NCBI RefSeq assembly: GCF_002117935.1 | Contig: NZ_BDJE01000009.1 | Coordinates: 48,778 to 112,777 of the forward strand | Direction of reading: 5' to 3' | Source: Nocardioides sp. PD653-B2 | Lineage (GTDB): Bacteria > Actinomycetota > Actinomycetes > Propionibacteriales > Nocardioidaceae | DNA length: 64,000 nucleotides | In this document: positions 43,709-52,199 of the stretch, in pieces | Position numbering within the stretch: the first letter of the stretch is position 1 | Layout of the letters: every line of letters starts with the position of its first letter | Program-made: the position numbers and the translations under genes | The notes under the pieces: model-generated | The model's input: only the letters and a program-made list of their open reading frames with translations | The model's database searches: none | Told to the model about the DNA's origin: nothing

Positions 43709-45141
43709 CGGCTCGGCCGCGCCAGCCGGTCGAGGAAGGCCACCAGCAGCGCCTCGCGCATCGCGGGCGAGGCGAGGTCGAGCATCGCGTTGACCTCGGC
43801 CATCCGGCCGGGGAGCGCGAGACCGCCGTCGTCACTGCCGCCGACCAGTCCGGCGGCCACGAGCAGGCCGTCGAAGTCGTCGTCCGAGAGCGCCGCCGGG
43901 TCGAGCGTCTCGATGAACGCCGCGACCCCGGGGTCGACGCCCACCGGTCCGGCCGCCACGGCGGCGGCGACCGACTCGGTGAGCGCGGAGAGGAACTCGT
44001 CGACGTGCGCCAGCGTGGCGGCGCTGACGGAGAGGTGGATGTTGGGCGGTTGGCCGCCGTACGACATCTGGGGCTGGACGTACCAGTCGCGCGCGGCCAT
44101 CTCGTCGCAGATCGTGAAGGCGTCGCAGGTCTCGTCGGTGGCCAGCGCGACCAACGTGGAGTCGGGCGCCGCGACCAGGTGCAGCTCCGGGATGTCCGCG
44201 ACCCCGGCGACGATCCGGTCGACGGCGTCGAAGACGTCGCGGGTGAGCTTCTCGTAGCCCGCGTCACCCAGGGCCTGCACGACCGCCCAGGCCCCGGCGA
44301 GCGGCCCACCCGACTTGGTCGACTGGATGGTCGAGTTGAGCATCGTGTAGCCGGGCCAGTCGGCGTGCGCGAAGTACTGCGGGCGCCGGTGCGCCGGCGA
44401 GCGGTGCAGCAGCACCGAGGTGCCCTTGGGGGCGTAGGCGTACTTGTGGGTGTCGACCGAGATCGAGGTGACGCCGTCGACCGCGAAGGTCCACGGGGGC
44501 ACGGCGCGACCGATCCGGGCCGCGTACGGCAGCACCCAGCCGCCGATGCACGCGTCGACGTGGCAGCGGATCCCGCGCTCGGCCGCGGCCGCGGCGACCG
44601 GCGGCACGGGGTCGACGACGCCGTGGGCGTACGACGGGGCCGAGACGACGACCAGCACGGTGCGCTCGGGCGCCGCGTCGACGGCCTCGACCATCGCGGC
44701 GGCGTCGGCGCGGAAGTCGGGCCCGACCGGGACCACGACGGCCTCGACGCCGAAGTAGTGCGCGGCCTTGAGGAACGCCGCGTGCACGGTCGAGGGCACG
44801 ACCATCCGCGGGCGGTCGACGTCGGGGCGGCTGTCGCGCGCGCCCTGGACCGCCAGCAGGCACGACTCGGTGCCGCCCGACGTGACCGTCCCGACCGCCT
44901 CGGGCGGCGCGTCGAGGAGGTCGGCCGTGAACCCGACCAGCTCGTTCTCCATCCGGAGCAGGCTCGGGAACGCGGTCGGGTCGAGCCCGTTGGAGCCGGC
45001 GTACGCCGCGACCGCCTCGCGGCCGATCCGGTCGACGTCGGGCAGGCCGGAGTCGTAGACGTAGGCCAGGGTGCGGCCGCCGTGCACGGGCAGGTCGGCC
45101 GCCTGCATCGTCCGCAGGCGGGAGAGGGGGTCGTCGCTCAT
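43705..45141 (-). CDS. PLP-dependent decarboxylase/lyase (group II decarboxylase, sphingosine-phosphate-lyase-like)
   Basis: A 478-residue fold type I PLP enzyme. TVTSGGTESCLLAVQGARD is the cofactor phosphate loop, STVHAAFLKAAHYFGV holds the stacking His, HVDACIGGWVLPYAARIG the Asp contacting the pyridine N, and SVDTHKYAYAPKGTSVLLHR the Schiff-base Lys. The DTHKY.YAPKG form and the short N-terminus with GRTLAYVYDSG resemble sphingosine-1-phosphate lyase-like bacterial proteins more than glutamate decarboxylase. Substrate unknown. The ATG at 45141 is chosen over an in-frame upstream start because the conserved part begins directly after it. The MFS gene upstream on the same strand may share its transcript. 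Confidence 0.88.
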   Translation of the reverse strand: MSDDPLSRLRTMQAADLPVHGGRTLAYVYDSGLPDVDRIGREAVAAYAGSNGLDPTAFPSLLRMENELVGFTADLLDAPPEAVGTVTSGGTESCLLAVQGARDSRPDVDRPRMVVPSTVHAAFLKAAHYFGVEAVVVPVGPDFRADAAAMVEAVDAAPERTVLVVVSAPSYAHGVVDPVPPVAAAAAERGIRCHVDACIGGWVLPYAARIGRAVPPWTFAVDGVTSISVDTHKYAYAPKGTSVLLHRSPAHRRPQYFAHADWPGYTMLNSTIQSTKSGGPLAGAWAVVQALGDAGYEKLTRDVFDAVDRIVAGVADIPELHLVAAPDSTLVALATDETCDAFTICDEMAARDWYVQPQMSYGGQPPNIHLSVSAATLAHVDEFLSALTESVAAAVAAGPVGVDPGVAAFIETLDPAALSDDDFDGLLVAAGLVGGSDDGGLALPGRMAEVNAMLDLASPAMREALLVAFLDRLARPSR

Positions 45142-45190
45142 GCGGGGTCCCCGGCGAGAGCGGAGCGCAGCGAGCATGGTGCTGGGGTGA

Positions 45191-46522
45191 TCATGCCGCC
45201 ACGGTCTCATTCACCTCGTCGGCGGTGAGCGTGTAGCGCCGCAGCCACCACAGGCTGCCCAGCACGAGCGCGGCCGGGAGGATGGAGAAGCCGAGGGTGA
45301 TCGCGGTGAGGGCCGAGTCGGGCTGGGCGATGTCGCCGTCGGTCGACGAGCGGTAGCCGCCGATCGCGAGCACGACCGCGAAGGCGCCGGGACCGAGCGC
45401 CAGGCCGAGGGTCTCGCCGGCGGTCCAGACCCCGGTGTAGACGCCGGCCCGGTTGGAGCCGGTACGCCGCGCGTCGACGGCGGCGGCATCGGGCAGCATC
45501 GCGAGCGGGAAGACCTGGCAGCCGGCGTAGCCGACCCCGACCAGGACCACCGCGAGGTAGACGACCGCCGGCGGCGCGACCTGGGCCGTCGTCGCGAGCA
45601 GGGCGCCGGCCGCGAGGATCACCGAGGAGGCGACGTAGCCCTGCTTCTTGCCCATCCGGGTGCCGAGCGCGGACCAGACCGGCGTCAGCAGGAGGGCGGG
45701 CCCGACGAAGCAGACGAACAGGATCGTGGCCGCCCCCTTCTTGCCGAGCACGTCCTCGGCCAGGTAGTCGACGCCGGCGAGCATGCAGCCGGTGGCGAGG
45801 GCCTGGACGACGAAACAGGTGAGCAGGAAGCGGAAGTCGCGGGCGGTCGCCACGATCCGCAGCTGGTCGCGCAGGCTGCCGGCGCCGGGCTGCGGCGCGG
45901 CGACCGGCGCGTGGCGGGTGCCGACGTACGCGCTGACGACGCCGACGAGGATGATCGCGGCCATCGCGACGCCCATCACGCGGTAGCCCGCGCGGCCGCC
46001 GACGGCGTCGCGGATCAGCGGGGCGGTCGCGCCGGCGAGCATGATCGTGAAGGCCAGGATCGCCACCCGCCAGGTCATCAGGCGGGTGCGCTCGTCGTAC
46101 GAGCCGGTCATCTCGGCGGGCATCGCGACGTAGGGCACCTGGAAGAACGCGTACGCCGTCGCGCAGCCGACGAAGAGGACGAGCACCCACAGGGCCTCGA
46201 GCCCGGTCGCCATCTCGGGGGCGGCGAAGAGCAGCGCGAAGCCGAGGGCGAGCGCGAGCCCCGCGCGCAGCAGCCACGGCCGGCGCGGGCCTCGGGCGTC
46301 GACGGTGCGGTCGCTGATCCGGCCGGCGATCGGGTTGAGGACCACGTCCCAGGCCTTCGGCAGGAACACGATGAACCCGGCCAGGATGGCCGCGATCCCG
46401 AGGCTGTCGGTGAGGTAGGGCAGGAGCATCAGCCCGGGCACGGTGCCGAACGCGCCCGTGGCGACCGAGCCCGAGCCGTAGCCCAGCCGGACGCTCCTCG
46501 GCAGGCGGTCGGTCGCTGGCAT
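45191..46522 (-). CDS. MFS transporter of the GPH (sugar:cation symporter) family
   Basis: A 443-residue protein with 12 predicted helices. The GPH-type start VRLGYGSGSVATGAFGTVPG, the loop PKAWDVVLNPIAGRISDRT, GPRRPWLLRAG and AFFQVPYVAMPAEMTGSYDERTRLMTWR (shortened: FFQVPYVAMPAEMTGSYDER) are typical of melibiose/glucuronide permease relatives. It probably takes up a glycoside or related solute by cation symport. Neighbouring aldolase, kinase and PLP genes suggest a shared catabolic theme, but the substrate cannot be read. ATG 46522. Confidence 0.88.
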   Translation of the reverse strand: MPATDRLPRSVRLGYGSGSVATGAFGTVPGLMLLPYLTDSLGIAAILAGFIVFLPKAWDVVLNPIAGRISDRTVDARGPRRPWLLRAGLALALGFALLFAAPEMATGLEALWVLVLFVGCATAYAFFQVPYVAMPAEMTGSYDERTRLMTWRVAILAFTIMLAGATAPLIRDAVGGRAGYRVMGVAMAAIILVGVVSAYVGTRHAPVAAPQPGAGSLRDQLRIVATARDFRFLLTCFVVQALATGCMLAGVDYLAEDVLGKKGAATILFVCFVGPALLLTPVWSALGTRMGKKQGYVASSVILAAGALLATTAQVAPPAVVYLAVVLVGVGYAGCQVFPLAMLPDAAAVDARRTGSNRAGVYTGVWTAGETLGLALGPGAFAVVLAIGGYRSSTDGDIAQPDSALTAITLGFSILPAALVLGSLWWLRRYTLTADEVNETVAA

Positions 46523-46556
46523 GGGGGGAGGCTAGCGTCCGTTCTGCCTGTCCGCC

Positions 46557-47882
46557 CTAGCGCGAGAGGGCGCGCGAGCCGCCGGAGCCGTACCGGCGCT
46601 TCGGGTTGGAGCCGATCGCGTCCGGTGAGGCCACCTTCTTCGCCACGGTCTTCTTGGCGGGAGCTGCCTTCTTCGCGGGTGCGGCCTTCTTGGCGGGAGC
46701 TGCCTTCTTCGCGCCAGCTGCCTTCTTCGCGGGAGCGGCCTTCTTCGCGCCCGCTGCCTTCTTCGTCGCAGCGACCTTCTTCCCGGGCTTGCGCGCCGCC
46801 ACCTTCGTGGCGTCCGCGCCCGACCACTGGGCGATCCACTCGTCCAGCACCGCCCAGGTCGTCCGGCGGGCCGCGCGGCCGGTGAGCATGCCGAGGTGAC
46901 CGCCGGGCACGATCTCGAAGCGCACGTCGCGGGAACCGGAGAGCAGGTCGACGACCGGCTTGACCGACCCGACCGGGGCGATGCCGTCGGTCGAGCCCGC
47001 GAAGACCAGCACCGGCGCACTGACCGCGGACAGCGACACCTGCTGGTCGCCGATCTCGACGGTGCCGCTCGCGAGCGCGTTGCCCTTGGCGAAGCGGTGG
47101 TAGAGCTGTCCGAAGCTGCGGCCGGGGTAGGCGGTCATCCTCGACGTGAACCGGTCGACCGCCTCGAGCTGGGCCAGGAAGTCGGTGTCGTCGAGGTGCG
47201 ACGCGATCGCCAGTGGCTTGGTCACCAGCTTCTGGAACGACGAGAGCTGGAAGGCCCACCGCACCAGGGGCGTCGGCGCGCCGCCGGCGGCCCGGTAGGC
47301 GCGGGTCACGAGCCCGCGACCCTCGGTCAGGTTGAGGAGCGGCCGCAGCGGCGCGACCAGTGGCACCTTCGCCACGTCGACCGGCGAGCCGATGACCGAC
47401 AGCGACGCGATCGGGAGGTCGGGGGAGCCGGCGGCGGCGAGCATCGCGAAGATCCCGCCGAGGCTCCAGCCGACGACGTGCACGGGCCGGCCACCGGCGT
47501 GCGCCGAGACCTCGCGGACGGCGGTGGGCACGACCTCCTCGACCCAGTGCTCGAGCCCGAGGTTGCGGTCGCGGAAGGAGACCTCGCCGTACTCGACCAG
47601 GTACGTCGGGCGCCCCCCGGCCACGAAGTGCTCGACCAGCGAGCAGCCCCGGCGCAGGTCGAAGCAGATCGCCGGCGCGGCCAGCGGCGTGACCAGGAGG
47701 ACCGGGTCGCCCTGGGAGCGGACGTTGGCGGCGGGCCGGTAGTGATAGACCTCCCGCAGCATGCCGTCGTCGATCAGCGTGCGGGGCATCGGGCGCAGGT
47801 CCGCGAGCCCGCCGTAGAGCAGCAGGTGGGCCACGTTGCCGGCAGCCGAGACGACCTGGTCGGGCTTCGGCACGAGGTCCAT
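46557..47882 (-). CDS. alpha/beta hydrolase (PHA-synthase-like) with histone-like Lys/Ala tail
   Basis: A 441-residue protein. The alpha/beta-hydrolase domain (about 40-365) resembles PhaC-like proteins: DPVLLVTPLAAPAICFDLRRG, the nucleophile elbow VHVVGWSLGGIFAML (Ser where PhaC has Cys), APVLVFAGSTDGIAPV (Asp region) and VPGGHLGMLTGR (His). Residues about 372-420 are a repetitive tail of KKAAPAKKAAGAKKAA units, like histone H1 or HBHA-type Lys-rich tails that bind DNA or lipid droplets. ATG 47882 is used; an upstream in-frame start (47924) would overlap the divergent methyltransferase ATG. Function is probably linked to polyester or lipid granules; that is inference. Confidence 0.82.
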   Translation of the reverse strand: MDLVPKPDQVVSAAGNVAHLLLYGGLADLRPMPRTLIDDGMLREVYHYRPAANVRSQGDPVLLVTPLAAPAICFDLRRGCSLVEHFVAGGRPTYLVEYGEVSFRDRNLGLEHWVEEVVPTAVREVSAHAGGRPVHVVGWSLGGIFAMLAAAGSPDLPIASLSVIGSPVDVAKVPLVAPLRPLLNLTEGRGLVTRAYRAAGGAPTPLVRWAFQLSSFQKLVTKPLAIASHLDDTDFLAQLEAVDRFTSRMTAYPGRSFGQLYHRFAKGNALASGTVEIGDQQVSLSAVSAPVLVFAGSTDGIAPVGSVKPVVDLLSGSRDVRFEIVPGGHLGMLTGRAARRTTWAVLDEWIAQWSGADATKVAARKPGKKVAATKKAAGAKKAAPAKKAAGAKKAAPAKKAAPAKKAAPAKKTVAKKVASPDAIGSNPKRRYGSGGSRALSR

Positions 47883-47910
47883 GCTCGCGAAACTACCCGA
47901 CCCGGTGGGA

Positions 47911-47916
47911 TACGTT
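47911..47916 (+). promoter_or_regulatory. methyltransferase -10 element of a leaderless promoter
   Basis: TACGTT followed by six bases and then the ATG at 47923 gives a leaderless arrangement like that of cysS and the ATP-grasp gene. No Shine-Dalgarno is visible. Confidence 0.4.
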
Positions 47917-47922
47917 GCGGCC

Positions 47923-48642
47923 ATGGGCTTCTTCGACTTCCTGCGGGACAGCCCGCGCTACGCCGACACCCCGGCCAGTATCGCGCGTCTGAACAAGCGC
48001 CATCGGTTCCTCATCGACCCCTACGTCGATGACATCAAGGGTGCCTCGGTCCTCGACCTCGCGTCCCACGACGGCCGCTGGTCCTACGCGCTGAGTGCGG
48101 CGGGCGCGCGCGAGGTGCTCGGGATCGAGGGTCGCGCGGAGTCGATCGAGCAGTGGGCGGCCTACCCCGAGGGCCCGGTCAAGGACCGCGTGAGCTTCGT
48201 GCACGGAGACGTCTACGAGGAGTTGCCGCGCCTGGTCGCCGAGGGCCGGCAGTTCGACGTGGTCGCGCTGTTCGGGCTCTTCTACCACGTGATGGACCAC
48301 TACAACCTGCTCAAGCTGATCTACGCGGTGAAGCCCAAGCTGATCATCATCGACAGCGAGTTCTACATCAGCCCGGACCCCACCGTGCGGATCGCCCGGG
48401 AGAAGACCGACAACCGGCTCAACTCGATCGAGCACATCCCCGGGCAGAAGCGGGCGCCGATGGGGTTCCCCAGCCGGAGCGCCCTCGAGGTGATGGCCGC
48501 GACGCTGGGCTACGGCGTCGAGTGGGCCGACTGGGGCACCGTCCCCCCGGATCGGCGCAACGGCCTGGCGTCCTACTACCGCGAGCCTCCCGAGTGGAAG
48601 GTCCGCGACACCTGCGCGCTGCGCCCGCTCGCGGCGGAGTAG
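47923..48642 (+). CDS. SAM-dependent methyltransferase, class I
   Basis: A 239-residue cytosolic protein. The SAM-binding motif I is ASVLDLASHDGRWSYALSAAGA, with the acidic motif II residue in VLGIEGRAESIEQ, then VHGDVYEELPRL and FDVVALFGLFYHVMDHYNLL. The C-terminal part (EFYISPDPTVRIAREKTDN, MGFPSRSALEVMAATLGYG) resembles DUF1698/Mg-protoporphyrin or small-molecule methyltransferases. Acceptor unknown. It is divergent from the alpha/beta-hydrolase gene and converges on otsA, four bases apart. Confidence 0.85.
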   Translation: MGFFDFLRDSPRYADTPASIARLNKRHRFLIDPYVDDIKGASVLDLASHDGRWSYALSAAGAREVLGIEGRAESIEQWAAYPEGPVKDRVSFVHGDVYEELPRLVAEGRQFDVVALFGLFYHVMDHYNLLKLIYAVKPKLIIIDSEFYISPDPTVRIAREKTDNRLNSIEHIPGQKRAPMGFPSRSALEVMAATLGYGVEWADWGTVPPDRRNGLASYYREPPEWKVRDTCALRPLAAE

Positions 48643-48645
48643 GCG

Positions 48646-50085
48646 CTAGGAACGACGGGCCGGCCGGACCGTCTTGCCGTGCGAGGGGCGGACGGCGGTG
48701 AGCTCGGCGAGGAAGCTGTCGGCCCAGGCGGCGACGTCGTTCTGGCTCACGGTCTTGCGCATCGCCTTCATCCGGCGGGTCACCTCGCGCTCGTCGGCCC
48801 GGAAGGCCTCGAGCAGCGCCGACTTCATCCCGTTGATGTCGTAGGGGTTGATCAGCCAGGCCTGGCGCAGCTCCTCGGCGGCGCCGGCGAACTCGGAGAG
48901 CACCAGCGCGCCGTCGTTGTCGTAGCGGCAGGCGACGTACTCCTTGGCGACCAGGTTCATCCCGTCGCGGTACGGCGTCACGACCATCACGTCGGCGGCC
49001 CGGTAGAGCGCGGCCATCTCCTCTCGGGGGAACGAGGAGTGCATGTAGCTGATCGCGGGGCGGCCGATGCGGCCGAGGTCGCCGTTGATCCGGCCGACCA
49101 GCCGGTCGATCTCGTCGCGGAGGATCCGGTACTGCTCGACCTGCTCGCGTGACGGTGTCGCGACCTGGACGAACACGGCGTCCTCGACGTCGAGCTCACC
49201 CTCGGCGATCAGCTCGCTGAAGGCACGGAGCCGGGCGTAGATGCCCTTCGTGTAGTCGAGGCGGTCGATGCCCAGGAAGATCTTGCGCGGGTTGCCGAGC
49301 TGCTCGCGGATCTCGGCGGCGCGGTCCACGACCCCCTCGGAGCGGGCGAGCTCCTCGAAGCCCGCGGCGTCGATGGAGATGGGGAACGCCGCGGCCCGCA
49401 CGGTGCGGCCGTCGGGCAGGTAGACGAGGTCACGGTGGGTCTTGTGGCCGACCCGCTGCCGCACCAGGCGGACGAAGTTCTGGGACGCACCGGCGAGCTG
49501 GAAGCCGACCAGGTCGGCTCCGAGCAGGCCCTCGAGGATCTGGCGCCGCCACGGCAGCTGCTGGAAGAGCTCGGCCGGAGGGAACGGGATGTGCAGGTAG
49601 AAGCCGATCCGCAGGTCGGGACGCAGCTCGCGGAGCATCTGCGGGACCAGCTGGAGCTGGTAGTCGTGGACCCAGACCGTCGCGTCCGCGGCGGCGACCT
49701 CGGCGGCCTTCTCGGCGAAGCGCTGGTTGACCGACACGTAGGCGTCCCACCACTCTCGGTGGAACTCCGGCTTGGCGACGAGGTCGTGGTAGAGCGGCCA
49801 CAGGGTGGCGTTGGAGAAGCCCTCGTAGAAGTTCTCGATCTCGTCCTGGCTCATCGTCATCGGGACGAGGTGGAGGCCTTCGTCCTCGAAGGGCTCGAGG
49901 TCGCTCTCGGTGCCGCCGGGCCAGCCGATCCAGGTGCCGTCGTTGGCGCGCATCACCGGTTCGATGGCGCTGACCAGGCCGCCCGGTGACCGACGCCAGC
50001 CGGGCGTCCCGTCGGCGAGCGTCACCCGGTCGACGGGCAGGCGGTTCGCGACGATGACCAGGTCAGCCGAGCCAGAGGAAGCCAC
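48646..50085 (-). CDS. otsA: alpha,alpha-trehalose-phosphate synthase (UDP/ADP/GDP-glucose)
   Basis: A 479-residue GT20 enzyme that makes trehalose 6-phosphate from glucose 6-phosphate and NDP-glucose. Signatures: VIVANRLPVDRV, WRRSPGGLVSAIEP (Gly loop), WIGWPGG, VWVHDYQLQLVPQML, GFYLHIPFPPAELFQQLPWR, FLGIDRLDYTKGI (nucleotide-binding Arg/Lys), TPYRDGMNLVAKEYVACR and VLSEFAGAAEEL. Length is typical of bacterial OtsA. The GTG at 50085 is the start. otsB lies about 2 kb away on the opposite strand. Trehalose serves as osmo- and desiccation protectant. Confidence 0.96.
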   Translation of the reverse strand: MASSGSADLVIVANRLPVDRVTLADGTPGWRRSPGGLVSAIEPVMRANDGTWIGWPGGTESDLEPFEDEGLHLVPMTMSQDEIENFYEGFSNATLWPLYHDLVAKPEFHREWWDAYVSVNQRFAEKAAEVAAADATVWVHDYQLQLVPQMLRELRPDLRIGFYLHIPFPPAELFQQLPWRRQILEGLLGADLVGFQLAGASQNFVRLVRQRVGHKTHRDLVYLPDGRTVRAAAFPISIDAAGFEELARSEGVVDRAAEIREQLGNPRKIFLGIDRLDYTKGIYARLRAFSELIAEGELDVEDAVFVQVATPSREQVEQYRILRDEIDRLVGRINGDLGRIGRPAISYMHSSFPREEMAALYRAADVMVVTPYRDGMNLVAKEYVACRYDNDGALVLSEFAGAAEELRQAWLINPYDINGMKSALLEAFRADEREVTRRMKAMRKTVSQNDVAAWADSFLAELTAVRPSHGKTVRPARRS

Positions 50086-50191
50086 GCCTTCACCTTAGGC
50101 GAGGGCCTCAGGGCGCGAGGTGGTGGCTCGGGTCGCCGGTCGGGGGGCCGCTGTCGTCGTCACCGGCGTCGATGCGCTCGGCGTGTCGGAC

Positions 50192-51199
50192 TCACGAGAA
50201 GCTGACGCCCACCTGCGCGCGCAGCTCGTCCATCTGGCGCATCAGCGCCAGCGTCTGCTCGTGCGGGACCAGCGGGCTCTCGCGCAGTCCCTCGCGCAGG
50301 CACCGGCCGACCTCGGCGATCTCGTTGCCGTAGCCCTGCCCGATGATCGGCTCGGCGCCGAGGATCTCGACCGGCTCGCCCGGCTCGACGACCCAGCTGC
50401 CCTCACCCTCGGCGTACGGCGTGAACACGGCCTTCGCCGGGTGGTGGAAGTCGTCGAGGTCGATCCGCCCGGTGCTGGTGCCGATCTCGGCCCTGCGTGA
50501 GGAGTACGACGTGATCGAGGCCGTCATCGTCGCGAGGGCGCCGCCTGGGTAGCGCCCGGCGATCGCGATGTCGAGGTCGATGCCGCGGTCGGAGAGGTCG
50601 GCGGTCGCGGTCAGCCGCTCGACCGGTCCGAGCATCAGCTGGGCGAAGGTGAGCGGGTAGATCCCGATGTCGAGGAGTGCCGAGGCGCCGAGCGCCGGGT
50701 CGAACATCCGGTCGTCGGGTCCCGCGTCGACGCGCGACCCGAGCTCGGCGTGCAGCTGGCGGGGCGCGCCGAGCTCGCCGCTGCCCAGCCGCTCGCGCAG
50801 CTCGCGGATCACCGGGTGGCAGGCCATCCACATCGCCTCCATGAGGAAGCGGTCGTGCTCGCCGGCCAGCCGGCCCATCTCCGCGGCGGCCGCGGTGTCG
50901 AGGGCGAGCGGCTTCTCGCAGAGCACGTGCTTGCCGGCCTCGAAGCAGAGCCGGGCGTTGTCGAGGTGGAGGGCGTGCGGGGTGGCGATGTAGACCACGT
51001 CCACGGTCGGGTCGGCGACCAGCTCGGCGTAGGAGCCGTACGCCGCGGCCGCGCCGTGCTGGTCGGCGAAGGCCCGGGCGCTCTCGGGCCGGCGAGAGCC
51101 GACCGCGGCGAGCCGGGCGCCGGGCACGAGGGCCAGGTCGCGGGCGAACTCATGCGCGATCTTGCCGGTGGCGAGGATGCCCCAGCCGATGGATTCCAT
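50192..51199 (-). CDS. Gfo/Idh/MocA-family NAD(P)-dependent oxidoreductase
   Basis: A 335-residue dehydrogenase. The Rossmann N-terminus SIGWGILATGKIAHEFARDL has the GxxxxG pattern, followed by AAVGSRRPESARAFA, VYIATPHALHLDNARLCFEAG and the family-defining HVLCEKPLALD (Lys of EKP). The C-terminal substrate domain (about 125-335) includes MEAMWMACHPVIRELR and ALLDIGIYPLTFAQLMLG, matching the dimeric dihydrodiol/glucose-fructose-oxidoreductase-like type. It oxidises a sugar, inositol or similar diol; the substrate is unknown. It lies between otsA and the DUF3263 gene, on the otsA strand. Confidence 0.92.
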   Translation of the reverse strand: MESIGWGILATGKIAHEFARDLALVPGARLAAVGSRRPESARAFADQHGAAAAYGSYAELVADPTVDVVYIATPHALHLDNARLCFEAGKHVLCEKPLALDTAAAAEMGRLAGEHDRFLMEAMWMACHPVIRELRERLGSGELGAPRQLHAELGSRVDAGPDDRMFDPALGASALLDIGIYPLTFAQLMLGPVERLTATADLSDRGIDLDIAIAGRYPGGALATMTASITSYSSRRAEIGTSTGRIDLDDFHHPAKAVFTPYAEGEGSWVVEPGEPVEILGAEPIIGQGYGNEIAEVGRCLREGLRESPLVPHEQTLALMRQMDELRAQVGVSFS

Positions 51200-51308
51200 G
51201 ACCGCACGCTATCGGGAGCGACTCGCGGGGCGGGCGAATGACATCGTTGTGGTTCGTCACCTACAGTGATCCTGACCAGCACTGCCGGACCGAGCGGGGG
51301 AGGACCTG

Positions 51309-51602
51309 ATGGACGCCGCGAACGCCCTCGGTGACGACGCCGTCGTCGCGCCGAGCCTGACCGAGCGCGACGCCGAGATCCTCGACTTCGAGCGCCAGTG
51401 GTGGAAGTACGCCGGCGCCAAGGAGACCGCGGTCCGGGAGAAGTTCGACATGTCGTCCACCCGCTACTACCAGGTCCTCAACGCGCTGATCGACCGGCCG
51501 GAGGCCCTCGAGGCCGACCCGCTGCTGGTCCGGCGCCTGCGGCGCCTGCGGTCCGCCAGGCAGCGTCAGCGGTCCGCGCGCCGTCTCGGCTTCGAGGTCT
51601 GA
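51309..51602 (+). CDS. DUF3263 protein
   Basis: A 97-residue protein whose body is the DUF3263 helix set: LTERDAEILDFERQWWKYAGAK followed by REKFDMSSTRYYQVLNALID, here shown in part as ERQWWKYAGAK and STRYYQVLNALID. The second part looks like a winged or sigma-like HTH, so DNA binding is possible. It has a clear Shine-Dalgarno (GGGGGAGG) and a -10-like TACAGT at about 51262. It is paired with the LytR_C gene in many actinobacteria near otsB, as here (5-base gap). Function unknown. Confidence 0.88.
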   Translation: MDAANALGDDAVVAPSLTERDAEILDFERQWWKYAGAKETAVREKFDMSSTRYYQVLNALIDRPEALEADPLLVRRLRRLRSARQRQRSARRLGFEV

Positions 51603-51607
51603 GCGCG

Positions 51608-52111
51608 ATGGCGAGCAAGCGCGTGCGCAACCAGCGCGGGGTCGTCTTCCCGTCACCGGTCGTGATGCTGAGCGTCATCGCGGTCGCCATGGCCGCGGTC
51701 GCGTTCGTCGCGACCCGCGGCGGCGAGCCGACCGAGCGCGAGGTCACCACGGTGTCCAACCCCCGGCCGAGCGAGACGCCGTCGCCGACGCCGACGGCGA
51801 CGCCCACGAAGGACAAGCCGGCCAAGCCGGTCGTCAAGCGCGGCAAGGTCTACGTCGAGGTCTACAACAACTCCGGGATCACCGGCCTCGCTGGCCGCGT
51901 CGCGGACCGGGCGACCACCGTCGGCTGGCAGGTCGTCGGCTCGGACAACTGGTACGGCACCATCCCGACCACCACGGTCTACTACCCCCAGCGGCTCAAG
52001 GCCGCCGCCAAGGTGCTCGCCCTCGACCTCGGTGTGCAGCGCACGGCCCCGGCGGTCGGCGCGATGAAGCTCGACCGGCTCACGCTGATCCTGACCGCGC
52101 CGCTGTCCTGA
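51608..52111 (+). CDS. LytR C-terminal-domain membrane protein
   Basis: A 167-residue protein with a basic N-terminus, one membrane helix (about 15-37, SPVVMLSVIAVAMAAVAFVA), a Pro/Thr-rich linker (about 50-75) and an extracytoplasmic LytR_C domain (about 82-165: KVYVEVYNNSGITGLAGRVAD, then YPQRLKAAAKVLALDLG). The catalytic LCP domain of LytR-CpsA-Psr proteins is absent, so it is a stand-alone wall-associated accessory domain. It is cotranscribed with the DUF3263 gene. Confidence 0.9.
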   Translation: MASKRVRNQRGVVFPSPVVMLSVIAVAMAAVAFVATRGGEPTEREVTTVSNPRPSETPSPTPTATPTKDKPAKPVVKRGKVYVEVYNNSGITGLAGRVADRATTVGWQVVGSDNWYGTIPTTTVYYPQRLKAAAKVLALDLGVQRTAPAVGAMKLDRLTLILTAPLS

Positions 52112-52199
52112 CCCGCCGGCGGTCCCCGACGGTGTGGTGTCGGTCCCACTCGCGGCGGTGACCGCACGCCGTACGACCCGGTCATGGTTGGGTTGAGCC

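Noticed and set aside
46630..46790. Near-tandem DNA repeats of about 15-36 bases, considered as CRISPR or VNTR
   Set aside because: They encode the KKAAPAKK tail of the hydrolase in frame, with no unique spacers.
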